A stretch of DNA of 64,000 nt, taken from Apostichopus japonicus. Its lineage: Eukaryota > Echinodermata > Holothuroidea > Aspidochirotida > Stichopodidae. The notes beneath the pieces were generated by a model. It was not told where the DNA came from. It saw only the letters and a program-made list of their open reading frames with translations, and made no database searches. Of the stretch, positions 28,256 through 36,769 are shown one piece after another. Every line of letters starts with the position of its first letter. The stretch's first letter is position 1. A program made the translations under genes and the position numbers. The stretch is taken from contig NC_092569.1 of NCBI RefSeq assembly GCF_037975245.1, positions 25,226,668 to 25,290,667 on the forward strand. Reading direction: 5' to 3'.

Positions 28256-28269
28256 TTGGCGCACTGTAC
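28256..28269 (+). repeat. 14-bp target-site duplication, left copy
   Basis: TTGGCGCACTGTAC is satellite sequence lying directly before the retrotransposon. The identical 14 bp at 34094-34107 lie directly after its A tail, and the satellite unit then continues with GAGCTGATGAG. Confidence 0.93.
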
Positions 28270-28398
28270 TTTTTTGTCCTGGCAAACACTGTTCGGGTAT
28301 TGTTGAGCCGAATTTTTACTTCTTTTCCTTCCAGTAATTAGAGAAATCCTACTATTTCCTAGTTGCTTGTTGCGACAACCACGGCGTCCTTGGGCGCG

Positions 28399-29496
28399 AT
28401 GGCTACCTTTCGTGCAGGAATGGGTTCCGAGAATCCAAACTCAAACATTCTGAAGGATAACAGTGTTCGTATTATCGACAGCTCCTACAATGCCAGCGAT
28501 GTTCTCAAAGCAATTTCGAACGATATTGGGAAGGAAAACATTATGGGAGTTGTTAAGACCGGTGGTCAATGGATTGCCACTTTGAAGAAGAGTCAAGATG
28601 TTGAACTGTTACAAGAGATTGGACTTACAATAAAAAACGATCAGTGTGTTGTAACGGGAGTATCGAAGACCATAACGACGGTAAGCTTCTTCGGAGTACC
28701 CTATTACATTGAGGATAATGAACTCACTAACAAGTTGATTGAACTGGGTTGTAAAGTAAAGTCCAATTGGACTCGTAAACACTATGAAGATCACCCAAGT
28801 ATCGAGAATGGAATTCGCTTTGTTAGAGTAGAGCTTCCTAACAAAACAACGAGTCTCCCATATGCCCTTACATTTGGGGACATTCATCTCCGCATAAAGC
28901 ACAATGGACAGACACGTGTTTGCAACAGATGCCTCAGTGAAGATCACCTAATGCGTAACTGTCCCAAATACTCATGTAAAGTCTGCCACGCCCAAGGACA
29001 CTCAGAAAGCAGATGTCCAAACGTGCAATGCTATCGATGCCACGAATATGGCCACAAAAGTTTCTTGTGCCCTGAGAATCAACGCGATGGCCAACAGGAG
29101 AACACCCAAGAATCGAACCAAGAGGAGGGAATGGACGTACCAAAACATAACGAAAATGAACAACCACGAAACGAAAGCAACGAGTTAAACGAAACGGAAG
29201 AAAGTAACAATGCGAAACAAACTGAACGACAAGGAAACCGGGAAACAGAAACAGAAACAGTGAACCACGATATGGAGACCGACAACCCAAATATACCAAA
29301 ACCAACACCACATCTCTCAGGAAAAACCTCCTCGACCGACCCTACCGGAACCAAAAGAACCGCCTCAAGTGACGAGGAATTCATAAAACCAAGAAAAACA
29401 GTTCGGGCGAAAGACACGCAACGTAGAAACGACACAACGCCGAACCTGTCATCAGCGAGGACTTTTACACCTAAAGAAAAGCAAAATTCAACTTGA
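28399..29496 (+). CDS. Retrotransposon ORF1 protein (nucleic-acid-binding, three zinc knuckles)
   Basis: This 365-residue protein probably coats the element RNA and forms the ribonucleoprotein needed for retrotransposition. The first ATG of the frame is at 28399; the frame is open from 28363, but only with a TTG. The N-terminal half (about residues 15-175) looks like the RNA-recognition-like region of Tx1-type ORF1 proteins, with the conserved stretch PYALTFGDIHLRIKHNGQTR at about 154-173. It is followed by three cysteine/histidine knuckles in CNRCLSEDHLMRNC, CKVCHAQGHSESRC and CYRCHEYGHKSFLC (about residues 176-228). The C-terminal third is hydrophilic, rich in Glu, Asn and Thr, and probably disordered. 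The stop (29494-29496) lies 14 nt before the ORF2 ATG, so ORF2 would need re-initiation or a related mechanism. There are no internal stops. Confidence 0.9.
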   Translation: MATFRAGMGSENPNSNILKDNSVRIIDSSYNASDVLKAISNDIGKENIMGVVKTGGQWIATLKKSQDVELLQEIGLTIKNDQCVVTGVSKTITTVSFFGVPYYIEDNELTNKLIELGCKVKSNWTRKHYEDHPSIENGIRFVRVELPNKTTSLPYALTFGDIHLRIKHNGQTRVCNRCLSEDHLMRNCPKYSCKVCHAQGHSESRCPNVQCYRCHEYGHKSFLCPENQRDGQQENTQESNQEEGMDVPKHNENEQPRNESNELNETEESNNAKQTERQGNRETETETVNHDMETDNPNIPKPTPHLSGKTSSTDPTGTKRTASSDEEFIKPRKTVRAKDTQRRNDTTPNLSSARTFTPKEKQNST

Positions 29497-29510
29497 CACA
29501 TATTTTAACT

Positions 29511-32500
29511 ATGCTACTGTTGACATCACTGAACTGTAACGGTCTGCGCAATGTAGACAAGAGAAGTGAATTTTTCAGCTTAGTCCGCCAAAAGAAATAT
29601 GATATAATAATTTTACAAGAAACCTTTTGGGACGCAAAGTGTCACGAAAACGCCAGGCAAGAATGGGGAGGGGAAATTTTTTCATCCAACTCCAAGGATA
29701 ACAACCGTCGAGGAGTCACGTGCCTGATCAAGAAAGACAGTGATATTACTGTTGATCAAAGTATTACGGACGATAACGGTCGAATCCTTCAATTAGATCT
29801 AAACGTAGACGATCACTCAATAACGCTTTTTGGAATTTACGCTCCAAACGCCACCACCGAAAGAAAATTATTTTTTATGGATTTACAAAAACGACTACGA
29901 GAAATTACGAAACCAGTGATTGTAACAGGCGATTATAACAATATACTTAATATATACTTAGATAAATACCCTATCAAATCATATCCCGACGTTACTCGGA
30001 AATTATTGAAGGAAATCATTACAGAAAATGATATTATAGATATTTGGAGGGACAGAAACCCAAAGAAAGCTTCTTTTACTTGTATTCGTAACGCCATTGA
30101 TGGGCGCACGTCATCTAGAATTGACAGGATTCTTATATCAAAGAGCTTAAAGTACAATACGACAGATTGTAAAATTAATATTTATCCCCGTTCAGATCAC
30201 GACTTTGTCGATTTGACCCTAGACCTCTCACTTACTCCGAGAGGTAAAGGTTACTGGATTTTCAATAATTCGCTACTCAAAGACGACATATTTATCACAA
30301 AAATAGAGGAATTAATTAAACACGAGAAAGTACAACCCGACTACCACACGAACTTCCTCCAGTGGTACGACAGCCTGAAATTTAAGATTAAAGATGCATC
30401 AATTAAATATGGTAAGAAAAATCAACGAAGTCTACGACGAAGAAAGAGAAATTTAGAAAAACAAGCACACTACGAAAGACAAAAGGCCCAACGATTTAGC
30501 AACTATGACACCAGCAGGTTGGTGTCCATAGAGGAGGAACTTACTATTTTAATAACAAAGGAGATCGAAGCCAGTGCTATTAGATCCAAAATTCAATGGT
30601 TTGAAGAGGGCGAGAAATCCACTAATTTTTTTCTCAATCTGGAGAAAAGCCGACAGAAAAAGAAAGTCATGAAAACACTCTTAACCGACACAGGCAATAT
30701 TATCCAAAATCCCAAGGAAATTATTTCGGAACAAATACGTTTTTATTCAAAATTATACAAATCGGAAAATACCGACGAAAGCTGTCTCGATCTTCTGTTA
30801 AACGAAATAACAAGAAATTTATCACCAAAGGACGCAAATTTTTGCGAAAACGAAATAACTGTGGAAGAGATGAAGAACGCCCTTTTTTCCATGGAGCCAA
30901 ACAAGAGTCCAGGACTGGATGGCTTGACACCGCTGTTCTTTAAAACCTTTTGGTCCGACTTTATGGACATTTTTGAGAAACTTACTAAAGAAATATTTTA
31001 TGCTAATGAATTATGTACTTCGATGAGAACAGGCGTTTTAACTCTTATTCCTAAGAAAGGAGATTTGCGGCGTCTCACAAATTGGAGACCTTTTAGTATT
31101 CTTAATACGGACTACAAAATTATAAGTAAAACACTGACAAAACGTATTTCCACTGTAGTAGGTTCTTTAATTTCTGAAAACCAGACTTGTAGTATTCCGG
31201 GTAGAGACATAACTGAAAATGTTATAATGATGCAAAATATTATTGATTATGTAAACATTAACAACGGGAAAGGCATTGCCCTCAAAGTCGACCAGTACAA
31301 AGCTTTTGACCGTGTCGAACATAAGTACCTTTATGAAGTAATTAATAGGATGGGCTTCGGTCCCAATTTTCAGAAATGGATCAGAATTCTTTACAGTAAT
31401 ATTCAGAGTTGCATCAAACACAATGGTTTTATCTCCGATGTGTTTCCTATTAGTAGAGGGGTACGTCAGGGTTGCCCAATTTCGGCAATTTTATATGTTC
31501 TTAGTGCCGAACCCTTTCATGAGGCTATTGTTAATAATTCCCAGATCACTGGTATCAATTTTTGTGACGTTGAAGCAAAGATGTTTCAACATGCCGACGA
31601 TACTACTTTCTTCGTTTCTAACATTGCCAGTATTTTTTCTATTCTAAATGTCATCAAAATTTACGAAAGAGCCTCCGGGTCAAAGTGCAATATGGACAAA
31701 ACTGAACTGCTCGTAATTGGTAAAAGCCACATAGATGTGCACGATTTCAAATTTCCTATAAGGGAAGACTACATTACCATACTAGAGGTAGACATAGGTA
31801 ATAATCGGGAAAAAGCTGAAATTGAAAATTGGGAGCAAAGAGTTAAGGTTTGCCAAGTACTCCTGAATCGGTGGAAAGGACGGAATCTGTCTTTTAAAGG
31901 CAAATCTTGCATCATTAATTCACTGGTAATTTCTCGCTTGGTTTATCTAGCAACTGTTTCCCCCATTCCCGAATGGGTTATAACAGCCCTACGGCGGAGT
32001 GTTACCGATTTTATCTGGAATGGCAAGAAGCCATCTATTCAGTATACAACTCTACTTTTACCATGTAACAAAGGGGGCCTTAATCTGAGTGATATTGGAG
32101 TTACTCGTGATGCATTAAGAATCAAGTATATCAGTAAGATTTTAAGTAAAAATATTAATATGAAATTGAATAAGTTAATTATGTATTTTTTTAATCATTA
32201 CGAAAACATGCAGCTAGGACTAAGTATTTTCCAAATCGTTCCCGACGACAAATCTATTCGACTGCTCAGCCCATTTTATCGTGAAATGTTGTTAGCGTGG
32301 AAAAGGCTAAGTAGAGGTCAAATAAGACCTCCACAAACAAGAGAAGAGATTCTCCACCAGCCAATTTTTCACAATCCTTTCATTCGTAATAGCAAAGATT
32401 CTACTCTTTTCAATAGTCATTTTATTGATGGTGGAATTATCAGGGTTAGTGACCTCATGTATGAGATAATCCCTTCTCGCTTACCAGCTGAGGCGGTTCA

Positions 32501-33077
32501 TGATTGCATTCATACAACTAATCCAAATAACCCCCTCTCTATAGAAGAAGTTCGGGAGTACATTGAAATAATTGCTAAGGCAATCCCCGCAGAATGGATG
32601 ACAGAAATCTATTCTTCAGATATAATTGTTTCTTGTCAGTTAGACATTGATATCGTGGTCACATTCACGAGTGGTTCTAAGGTTATAGACCCTTCTAAGC
32701 TTACGTGCAAACAGACGACTAGTCTGTTACGTAACAGTGTTGGCAAACCCCCTAAAGGAGAAAACCATTGGAATAACCAGTTTAGAGGTATCGACTTTGA
32801 TAATCGCTGGAAAAACATCTATAGGAATCCGAAGTGTTTTCACGATGCTGATATCGACTTTAAAATTATGCACAATATTCTCTATACGAGCGATAAACTC
32901 TGCAAGTTTAACATTGTTGATACTCCAGATTGTACGTTTTGTGGTAAATCTATTGAAACGGTCATCCATCTATTCATTGACTGCCCACTTATTTTCCCGT
33001 TGTGGAATACCGTGATAAAGAAACTTAACTGTATTTATAACATTGACGACGTCAATCAATGGAGAGCAAGGGCGTAG
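29511..33077 (+). CDS. Retrotransposon ORF2: endonuclease-reverse transcriptase, C-terminus lost to an insertion
   Basis: The frame gives 1,188 residues from ATG 29511. The N-terminus is an apurinic-type endonuclease: SLNCNG (about 6-11), LQETFW (about 43), IYAPNA, VTGDYN, a SRIDRIL segment and a SDHDFVD end motif. Reverse transcriptase blocks follow: SPGLDGLTPLFF (about 465), NWRPFSILNTDYK (about 523), DQYKAFDRVEH (about 593), RGVRQGCPIS (about 648) and the catalytic box HADD (about 693), where the usual residue before ADD is Tyr or Phe. A CTFCGKSIETVIHLFIDC motif (about 1140) matches the C-terminal zinc-finger-like motif of L1-type ORF2 proteins. The last residues (RARA and stop) are encoded by an hAT-like element that entered at 33067, so the natural C-terminus is displaced to 33450-33748. 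The product nicks target DNA and copies the element RNA. Confidence 0.92.
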   Translation: MLLLTSLNCNGLRNVDKRSEFFSLVRQKKYDIIILQETFWDAKCHENARQEWGGEIFSSNSKDNNRRGVTCLIKKDSDITVDQSITDDNGRILQLDLNVDDHSITLFGIYAPNATTERKLFFMDLQKRLREITKPVIVTGDYNNILNIYLDKYPIKSYPDVTRKLLKEIITENDIIDIWRDRNPKKASFTCIRNAIDGRTSSRIDRILISKSLKYNTTDCKINIYPRSDHDFVDLTLDLSLTPRGKGYWIFNNSLLKDDIFITKIEELIKHEKVQPDYHTNFLQWYDSLKFKIKDASIKYGKKNQRSLRRRKRNLEKQAHYERQKAQRFSNYDTSRLVSIEEELTILITKEIEASAIRSKIQWFEEGEKSTNFFLNLEKSRQKKKVMKTLLTDTGNIIQNPKEIISEQIRFYSKLYKSENTDESCLDLLLNEITRNLSPKDANFCENEITVEEMKNALFSMEPNKSPGLDGLTPLFFKTFWSDFMDIFEKLTKEIFYANELCTSMRTGVLTLIPKKGDLRRLTNWRPFSILNTDYKIISKTLTKRISTVVGSLISENQTCSIPGRDITENVIMMQNIIDYVNINNGKGIALKVDQYKAFDRVEHKYLYEVINRMGFGPNFQKWIRILYSNIQSCIKHNGFISDVFPISRGVRQGCPISAILYVLSAEPFHEAIVNNSQITGINFCDVEAKMFQHADDTTFFVSNIASIFSILNVIKIYERASGSKCNMDKTELLVIGKSHIDVHDFKFPIREDYITILEVDIGNNREKAEIENWEQRVKVCQVLLNRWKGRNLSFKGKSCIINSLVISRLVYLATVSPIPEWVITALRRSVTDFIWNGKKPSIQYTTLLLPCNKGGLNLSDIGVTRDALRIKYISKILSKNINMKLNKLIMYFFNHYENMQLGLSIFQIVPDDKSIRLLSPFYREMLLAWKRLSRGQIRPPQTREEILHQPIFHNPFIRNSKDSTLFNSHFIDGGIIRVSDLMYEIIPSRLPAEAVHDCIHTTNPNNPLSIEEVREYIEIIAKAIPAEWMTEIYSSDIIVSCQLDIDIVVTFTSGSKVIDPSKLTCKQTTSLLRNSVGKPPKGENHWNNQFRGIDFDNRWKNIYRNPKCFHDADIDFKIMHNILYTSDKLCKFNIVDTPDCTFCGKSIETVIHLFIDCPLIFPLWNTVIKKLNCIYNIDDVNQWRARA

Positions 33078-33441
33078 GAACCGGGGGGCTGGGGGGGGGG
33101 GGGGGGGCGCCAGCCCCCCAGTGAAAAATGTGGAGGGGCGGAAGTATCATTCCGCCCCCCCGCTCCGCAAGTCAGAAAACCCCTTTTTCATTTCCAAATG
33201 AAAAAAAAAATGTCATTTGGAGCACCAAATTGCATCTAAGGCCAGGTGAAAATACAAAATTAAGTTTACAAAATGGAGTGGGTGTTGAAGTGTGCTATAT
33301 TGCACCAAATTGCATCTGAGGCCACCTGGAAATGCAAAAAATTCCAAAGGGGAGGGGGACACCCCCTCCCCTTAGACCCCTCCCCTAGGCCGGCCATCAG
33401 TCTTCAGCCCCCCCACTCAAAAGTACCTTCCTACGCCACTG
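33067..33441 (+). mobile_element. hAT-like miniature element (375 bp) inside ORF2
   Basis: The left end CAAGGGCGTAGGAA and the reverse complement of the right end, CAGTGGCGTAGGAA, match at 11 of 14 positions. Identical 8-bp flanks ATGGAGAG lie at 33059-33066 and 33442-33449. An 8-bp target duplication and CA-N-(T/G)G ends are hAT hallmarks. The interior has G- and C-runs and a diverged internal direct repeat (GCACCAAATTGCATCT at about 33221 and 33302) but no transposase, so the element is non-autonomous. Confidence 0.85.
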
Positions 33442-33449
33442 ATGGAGAG

Positions 33450-33748
33450 CCTCTACTCTTCTCGGACTGGGGCTTAGCAATAAACGCAGGGAAGGAATTC
33501 TTTGCGACTTTCTGCTAAATACTTATAATATATATATATAATATATATACTAATGTCTTAACAATAATTACCATATTAATATCGAACGTTTCTTTCATAA
33601 CAGTGTAAAGAAAAATATATACCTCCTTTATAATGTGTATAACAGAAACAATAAAATTGAAACCTTTTTCGATCTATTTGCTCAAAGTGAAGTGGTGCTC
33701 TCTAAAAGCAACTTCACGACCTATACGTACAATTTCGACAGAGGTTAG
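33450..33748 (+). pseudogene. Displaced C-terminal remnant of retrotransposon ORF2
   Basis: After the 8-bp duplication the sequence resumes with coding-like DNA. An AT-dinucleotide tract at about 33525-33550 appears to have shifted the frame, and from about 33560 another frame stays open to a TAG at 33746-33748. That segment is rich in Asn, Tyr, Phe and Lys, including NNKIETFFDLFAQSE, as expected for the tail of a Tx1/L1-type ORF2. It is separated from the main ORF by the hAT-like insertion and a frameshift. Confidence 0.65.
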
Positions 33749-34076
33749 TGTCCATTTAGTTAGATTTTATTGGAAATAGTTTTTTTCTCTGCCTTAATGT
33801 TTCAAGGTAATTGCGTTATTTATCTCCGAATTTATTCATTTTATCACATTCTCATCTCCTACATAAGTTCACTGGGACCTAAAGCAAAGTTGTGAAGGAC
33901 GTAAAACACGTCTCGGAAACTCAGTAACCGTATTTACAGTATTCAATTTTGAAGTGTCGCTTAAAAAGCAACATTTGCGATTTATTACAATTAATTTTAT
34001 TATTATTTTCACATTTTCTGTAAAATTTCATTATATGTAGTGTTTTGAGATGGGTAAGCCAGTGGGCTCGCCTACC

Positions 34077-34093
34077 AATAAAAGAGTAAAAAA
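34077..34093 (+). terminator. Retrotransposon polyadenylation signal and short A tail
   Basis: AATAAA at 34077-34082 is followed by GAGTAAAAAA, and then the right copy of the target-site duplication begins. The tail is short for a canonical poly(A) tail. Confidence 0.75.
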
Positions 34094-34767
34094 TTGGCGC
34101 ACTGTACGAGCTGATGAGTGAGGCTCTCTTTTGCATCGGTGGTTCGAACCCCGGTGATGACGTCTTTTGCTGCCGATCTTTTACAGCGGGTGCTTTCATG
34201 GGCAGCTGTAAGTATTAGTTAATCGGCCTAATATCTCAGTCCATACTGTGGCTCGATGGCTTGGCGCACTGTACGAGCTGATGAGCGAGGCTCTCTTTTG
34301 CATCGGTGGTTCGAACCCTGGTGATGACGTCTTTTGCTGCCGATCTTTTACAGCGGGTGCCTTCATGGGCAGCTGTAAGTATTAGTTAATCGGCCTAATA
34401 TCTCAGTCCATACTGTGGCTCGATGGCTTGGCGCACTGTACGAGCTGATGAGCGAGGCGCTCTTTTGCATCGGTGGTTCGAACCCCGGTGATGACGTCTT
34501 TTGCTGCCGATCTTTTACAGCGGGTGCCTTCATGGGCAGCTGTAAGTATTAGTTAATCGGCTTAATATCTCAGTCCATACAGTGGCGCTATGGCTTGGTG
34601 CACTGTACGAGCTGATGAGCGAGACACTCTTTTGCATCGCTGGTTCGAACCCCGGTGATGACGTCTTTTGCCGATCTTTTACAGCTCGTCCTGCATGGGG
34701 AGCTGTAACTATTAGTTAATCGGCCTAATATCTCAGTCCATACAGTGGCGCGATGGCTTGGCGCACT
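34094..34767 (+). repeat. Satellite array continued beyond the retrotransposon (four units plus a fragment)
   Basis: Units restart at 34094, 34261, 34428 and 34595, and a final fragment TTGGCGCACT runs from 34758 to 34767. The first 14 bases are the right target duplication. The second and third units carry the CTGTGGCTCGATGG variant. The last full unit carries GCGCTATGGCTTGGTG, GAGACACTC, CAGCTCGT and GGGGAGCTGTAACTATTAG, variants otherwise found in the first 3.5 kb of the window. The array ends abruptly at 34767 into unrelated sequence. Confidence 0.93.
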
Positions 34768-35270
34768 TTACCAAAGCATTTAACTAACACACCCACCAGA
34801 ATATCGTTGTAGTAAGTTGTCAGTTATCGCTGGATGATGAAGCATATTAATGGCTGGATGATGCATGAAGCTGGATGATGCATATTAATGGAATTATGCA
34901 AAGCCGTACATAGAGGTTCTCTGGAATGAGAAAGTTTCATGACTGTGAAACGTTCAGTTTGGTGCCTCGTCGCTCCCATAAATAATGCACTTCACAATGG
35001 ACCCAAAGTGTGCTCTCAGTTTTATGATTTGGGAGATTGCTCGTCAATGAAGCCGCGTTTTTGTGTAACGTCATGTACACTGCAGTCCCTGGCTTTCTCT
35101 GATATGTCAACTAACTTATAAAGATTTGTTAAGATTTTAAGATGATCAGTATTGGCCCCCAAATTTGACCAGGCTAAAATTGCTAAAAGTTTTCAAATGT
35201 GACTTGCTGGTTAGTTTTGCGTATCTCAAAATTACTGTTAGGAGAACAGCAAGTGTTAAATTAGGTAATT
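34768..35270. other. Unique-looking spacer with a short GCTGGATGATG repeat
   Basis: No gene is recognised. The motif GCTGGATGATG occurs three times between about 34830 and 34885, partly interspersed with GCATATTAATGG. The rest is AT-rich sequence without coding character. Confidence 0.6.
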
Positions 35271-35280
35271 CAGGCGCGTA

Positions 35281-35700
35281 TTCAGGGGGGGGGGGGGTTA
35301 GGGCGCGCGCCCCCTGGTAAGAAAAAGAGGAGAGAAAAAAAGCGATAGAAAAAAAGAGGGAGAAAAAAAGAAGAGGAAGGAGAGGAAGGAAGGGAAAATA
35401 AAAAGAAGAAAAAGGAGAAAAGGAGGGAGTAGAAGATAAACGCCAAGATACCGGGAAGATAAGAGGAACAGTCATAATTACAGCGCTGATCACTATTATA
35501 TACACAGGGTCAGTGATGGATCGAGGATTACGAAGGGGTGTGCGCCTCACCCTTCCCCTTACACCGACCAACTCCATTTTTGACGTTTCCAATTTTCCTC
35601 TCTCACTAATGTAGATATCTATATATATACCGGTACTAAATATGATAACCAGTGTGTGTGTGTATGGACGCCTTAAATTGTACAATTGTGCTATGAAACC
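35281..35700. repeat. Degenerate repeat: G-run, purine-rich tract, hAT-like end, TG microsatellite
   Basis: A G-run at about 35287-35297 and a GCGCGCGC stretch are followed by about 110 bp of almost pure purine (AG-rich) sequence, then CAGTGATGGATCGAGGAT at about 35512, which resembles one end of an hAT-type element. A (GT)n run lies at about 35652. I could not find a matching second end or target duplication. The long minus-strand open frame across this tract reflects low-complexity composition. Confidence 0.45.
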
Positions 35701-36769
35701 AACTGTGGATGGTCTCGAACTCTACCGAGTCGTCGGGGAACATGACGAACCCATCACTTCTTGAGATTGTTCCCACCTGCATGGAAACGCGCGCCGACAA
35801 ACATACGCCCACCCCTCTAATCGCTTCCCGATGAGTTACGAAACTAATTAATTAATGACCTTCGCCCGTAGTACCAAGACCTTGACAAATCCGACAACAC
35901 ACCACTTCATCGATAACAAGTGATCGGGTATATTAGTGACGTCTAGAGGTCGTGCACTGACCTACATAGAGTGTGACCACTTCCGACTTTGCAATTTCCC
36001 AAGATCAGGCCCCGAAAAATCAAAGAAATCCCAAGGGCACTGTACTGTATGGATATCTAGCAATGTCTAGCGATAGGGATGAAAATCCCAAGATCTTCCC
36101 TTAAAAGGCAGATAGAGAATCGAAGCCTTCAGTGTGTAATGAACTTTAAACTGTGTGTCTTTCGAAATGAAAAGATTGTGGGGCAAAGTAGCGTATCTCC
36201 TATGGGCTCAGACCGTGCTAACCAGGTGGCCCCGACCAAAAGGGGGCCCTCGCTATACTGATGCACAGAAAAAGGGTATACCTCTTTATATAGGAAGGGC
36301 CCGTTTTACTGGGAAAGAAAAACTCATACAAAGACTGAACAAGACAATATACATATTTTCACGTGATACGGAATACGGACATCATGATCATGGGCTCTTT
36401 GGGTATTAATGTCTGTGTCGAGCTAGTTATGTTATTTATTATTATAATCGAAAACGAAATATATTATGTAAAACCCAATTCCAGCCAATGTTGTACTGAG
36501 TACAACATCGGGACATATGATTTTTTGAAAAATTCTAAAACAATAACCCACCACCCAACAGACTTGAAACTGCGTTCATTTGAAAAAGAAGGCAGGGCTT
36601 GCATATAAATATAATATAAAAGGTAAGAATAAAGATGCCTTCGGTGTATGTGGTAAGTAAAAAAGCACAGGAAATTAGGCTTAGATGGAGACAAAGTTTC
36701 AGCCGAAATTAGGTTTATATTAAGGTTTGATTACTGTATTTGTACAGTAGTCTCCATTATACTCCATAC
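35701..36769. other. Intergenic sequence, nothing recognised
   Basis: No homology, conserved motif or convincing open frame is visible. Short frames present are in AT-rich sequence and have no recognisable domains. Confidence 0.5.

Larger units (their letters stand above)
1..28269 (+). repeat. tRNA-like satellite array, ~167-bp unit, ~170 copies
   Basis: The whole stretch is head-to-tail copies of one unit. Landmarks recur in order in each copy: TGGCGCGATGG, CTTGGCGCACTGTACGAG, CTGATGAGCGAGGCTC, GGTTCGAACCCC, GATGACGTC, TTTTACAGCGGGTGCC, GCAGCTGTAAGTATTAG and CAGTCCATACAG. Most units are 167 bp; copies reading TTTGCCGATC instead of TTTGCTGCCGATC are 164 bp and are commonest in the first 6 kb. 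Copies differ by a few substitutions shared in blocks, a sign of unequal exchange or block amplification. The left boundary lies outside the window. The right boundary at 28269 is made by a retrotransposon insertion, and the array resumes beyond it. Open frames of about 61 codons on the minus strand recur with the period, but the unit length is not a multiple of three and I do not regard them as genes. Confidence 0.97.
28270..34093 (+). mobile_element. Nearly complete L1/Tx1-like non-LTR retrotransposon inserted in the satellite
   Basis: The element is about 5.8 kb including a later 375-bp insertion. It has a short 5' UTR (28270-28398), ORF1 with CCHC knuckles, a 14-nt spacer, ORF2 with endonuclease and reverse transcriptase, a 3' UTR from about 33749, and AATAAA with a short A-rich tail at 34077-34093. 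A 14-bp target duplication flanks it exactly, as expected for target-primed reverse transcription. The ORF1/ORF2 layout, the three-knuckle ORF1 and the C-X2-C-X8-H-X4-C motif near the ORF2 end fit the L1/Tx1 group. Assignment to the Tx1 clade rests on protein appearance and needs a phylogeny. Both ORFs are free of stops up to the inserted hAT-like element, so the copy is fairly young. An AT-rich tract near 33525-33550 has shifted the frame of the ORF2 tail. Confidence 0.92.

Noticed and set aside
1-28269. About 60-codon minus-strand and 60-80-codon plus-strand open frames recurring in the satellite as a possible peptide gene family
   Set aside because: They simply follow the repeat period, the unit is 167 or 164 bp and not a multiple of three, both strands are open at once, and the part reading GFEP is just the reverse complement of the B box.
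1-28269. Hammerhead ribozyme in the satellite unit, suggested by CTGATGAG followed by a GAGC/GCTC hairpin
   Set aside because: The GAAA box expected directly after helix II is absent (TCTC instead), the GAA in the B box is too far away and leaves no workable stem II or III, and no suitable cleavage triplet sits in a matching position.
1-28269. CRISPR array
   Set aside because: Whole 167-bp units are repeated with no alternating short repeat and unique spacer, and the sequence context is eukaryotic.
28609-29501. Minus-strand frames of 112-140 codons
   Set aside because: They are shadows of retrotransposon ORF1, which has clear zinc knuckles on the plus strand.
33921-34199. 92-codon minus-strand frame
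   Set aside because: It spans the junction between the LINE 3' UTR and the satellite, so it is a chance fusion.
35146-35685. 179-codon minus-strand frame
   Set aside because: Most of it is translated from a purine-rich low-complexity tract and a TG repeat; the Ser/Phe/Pro-rich product has no domain.
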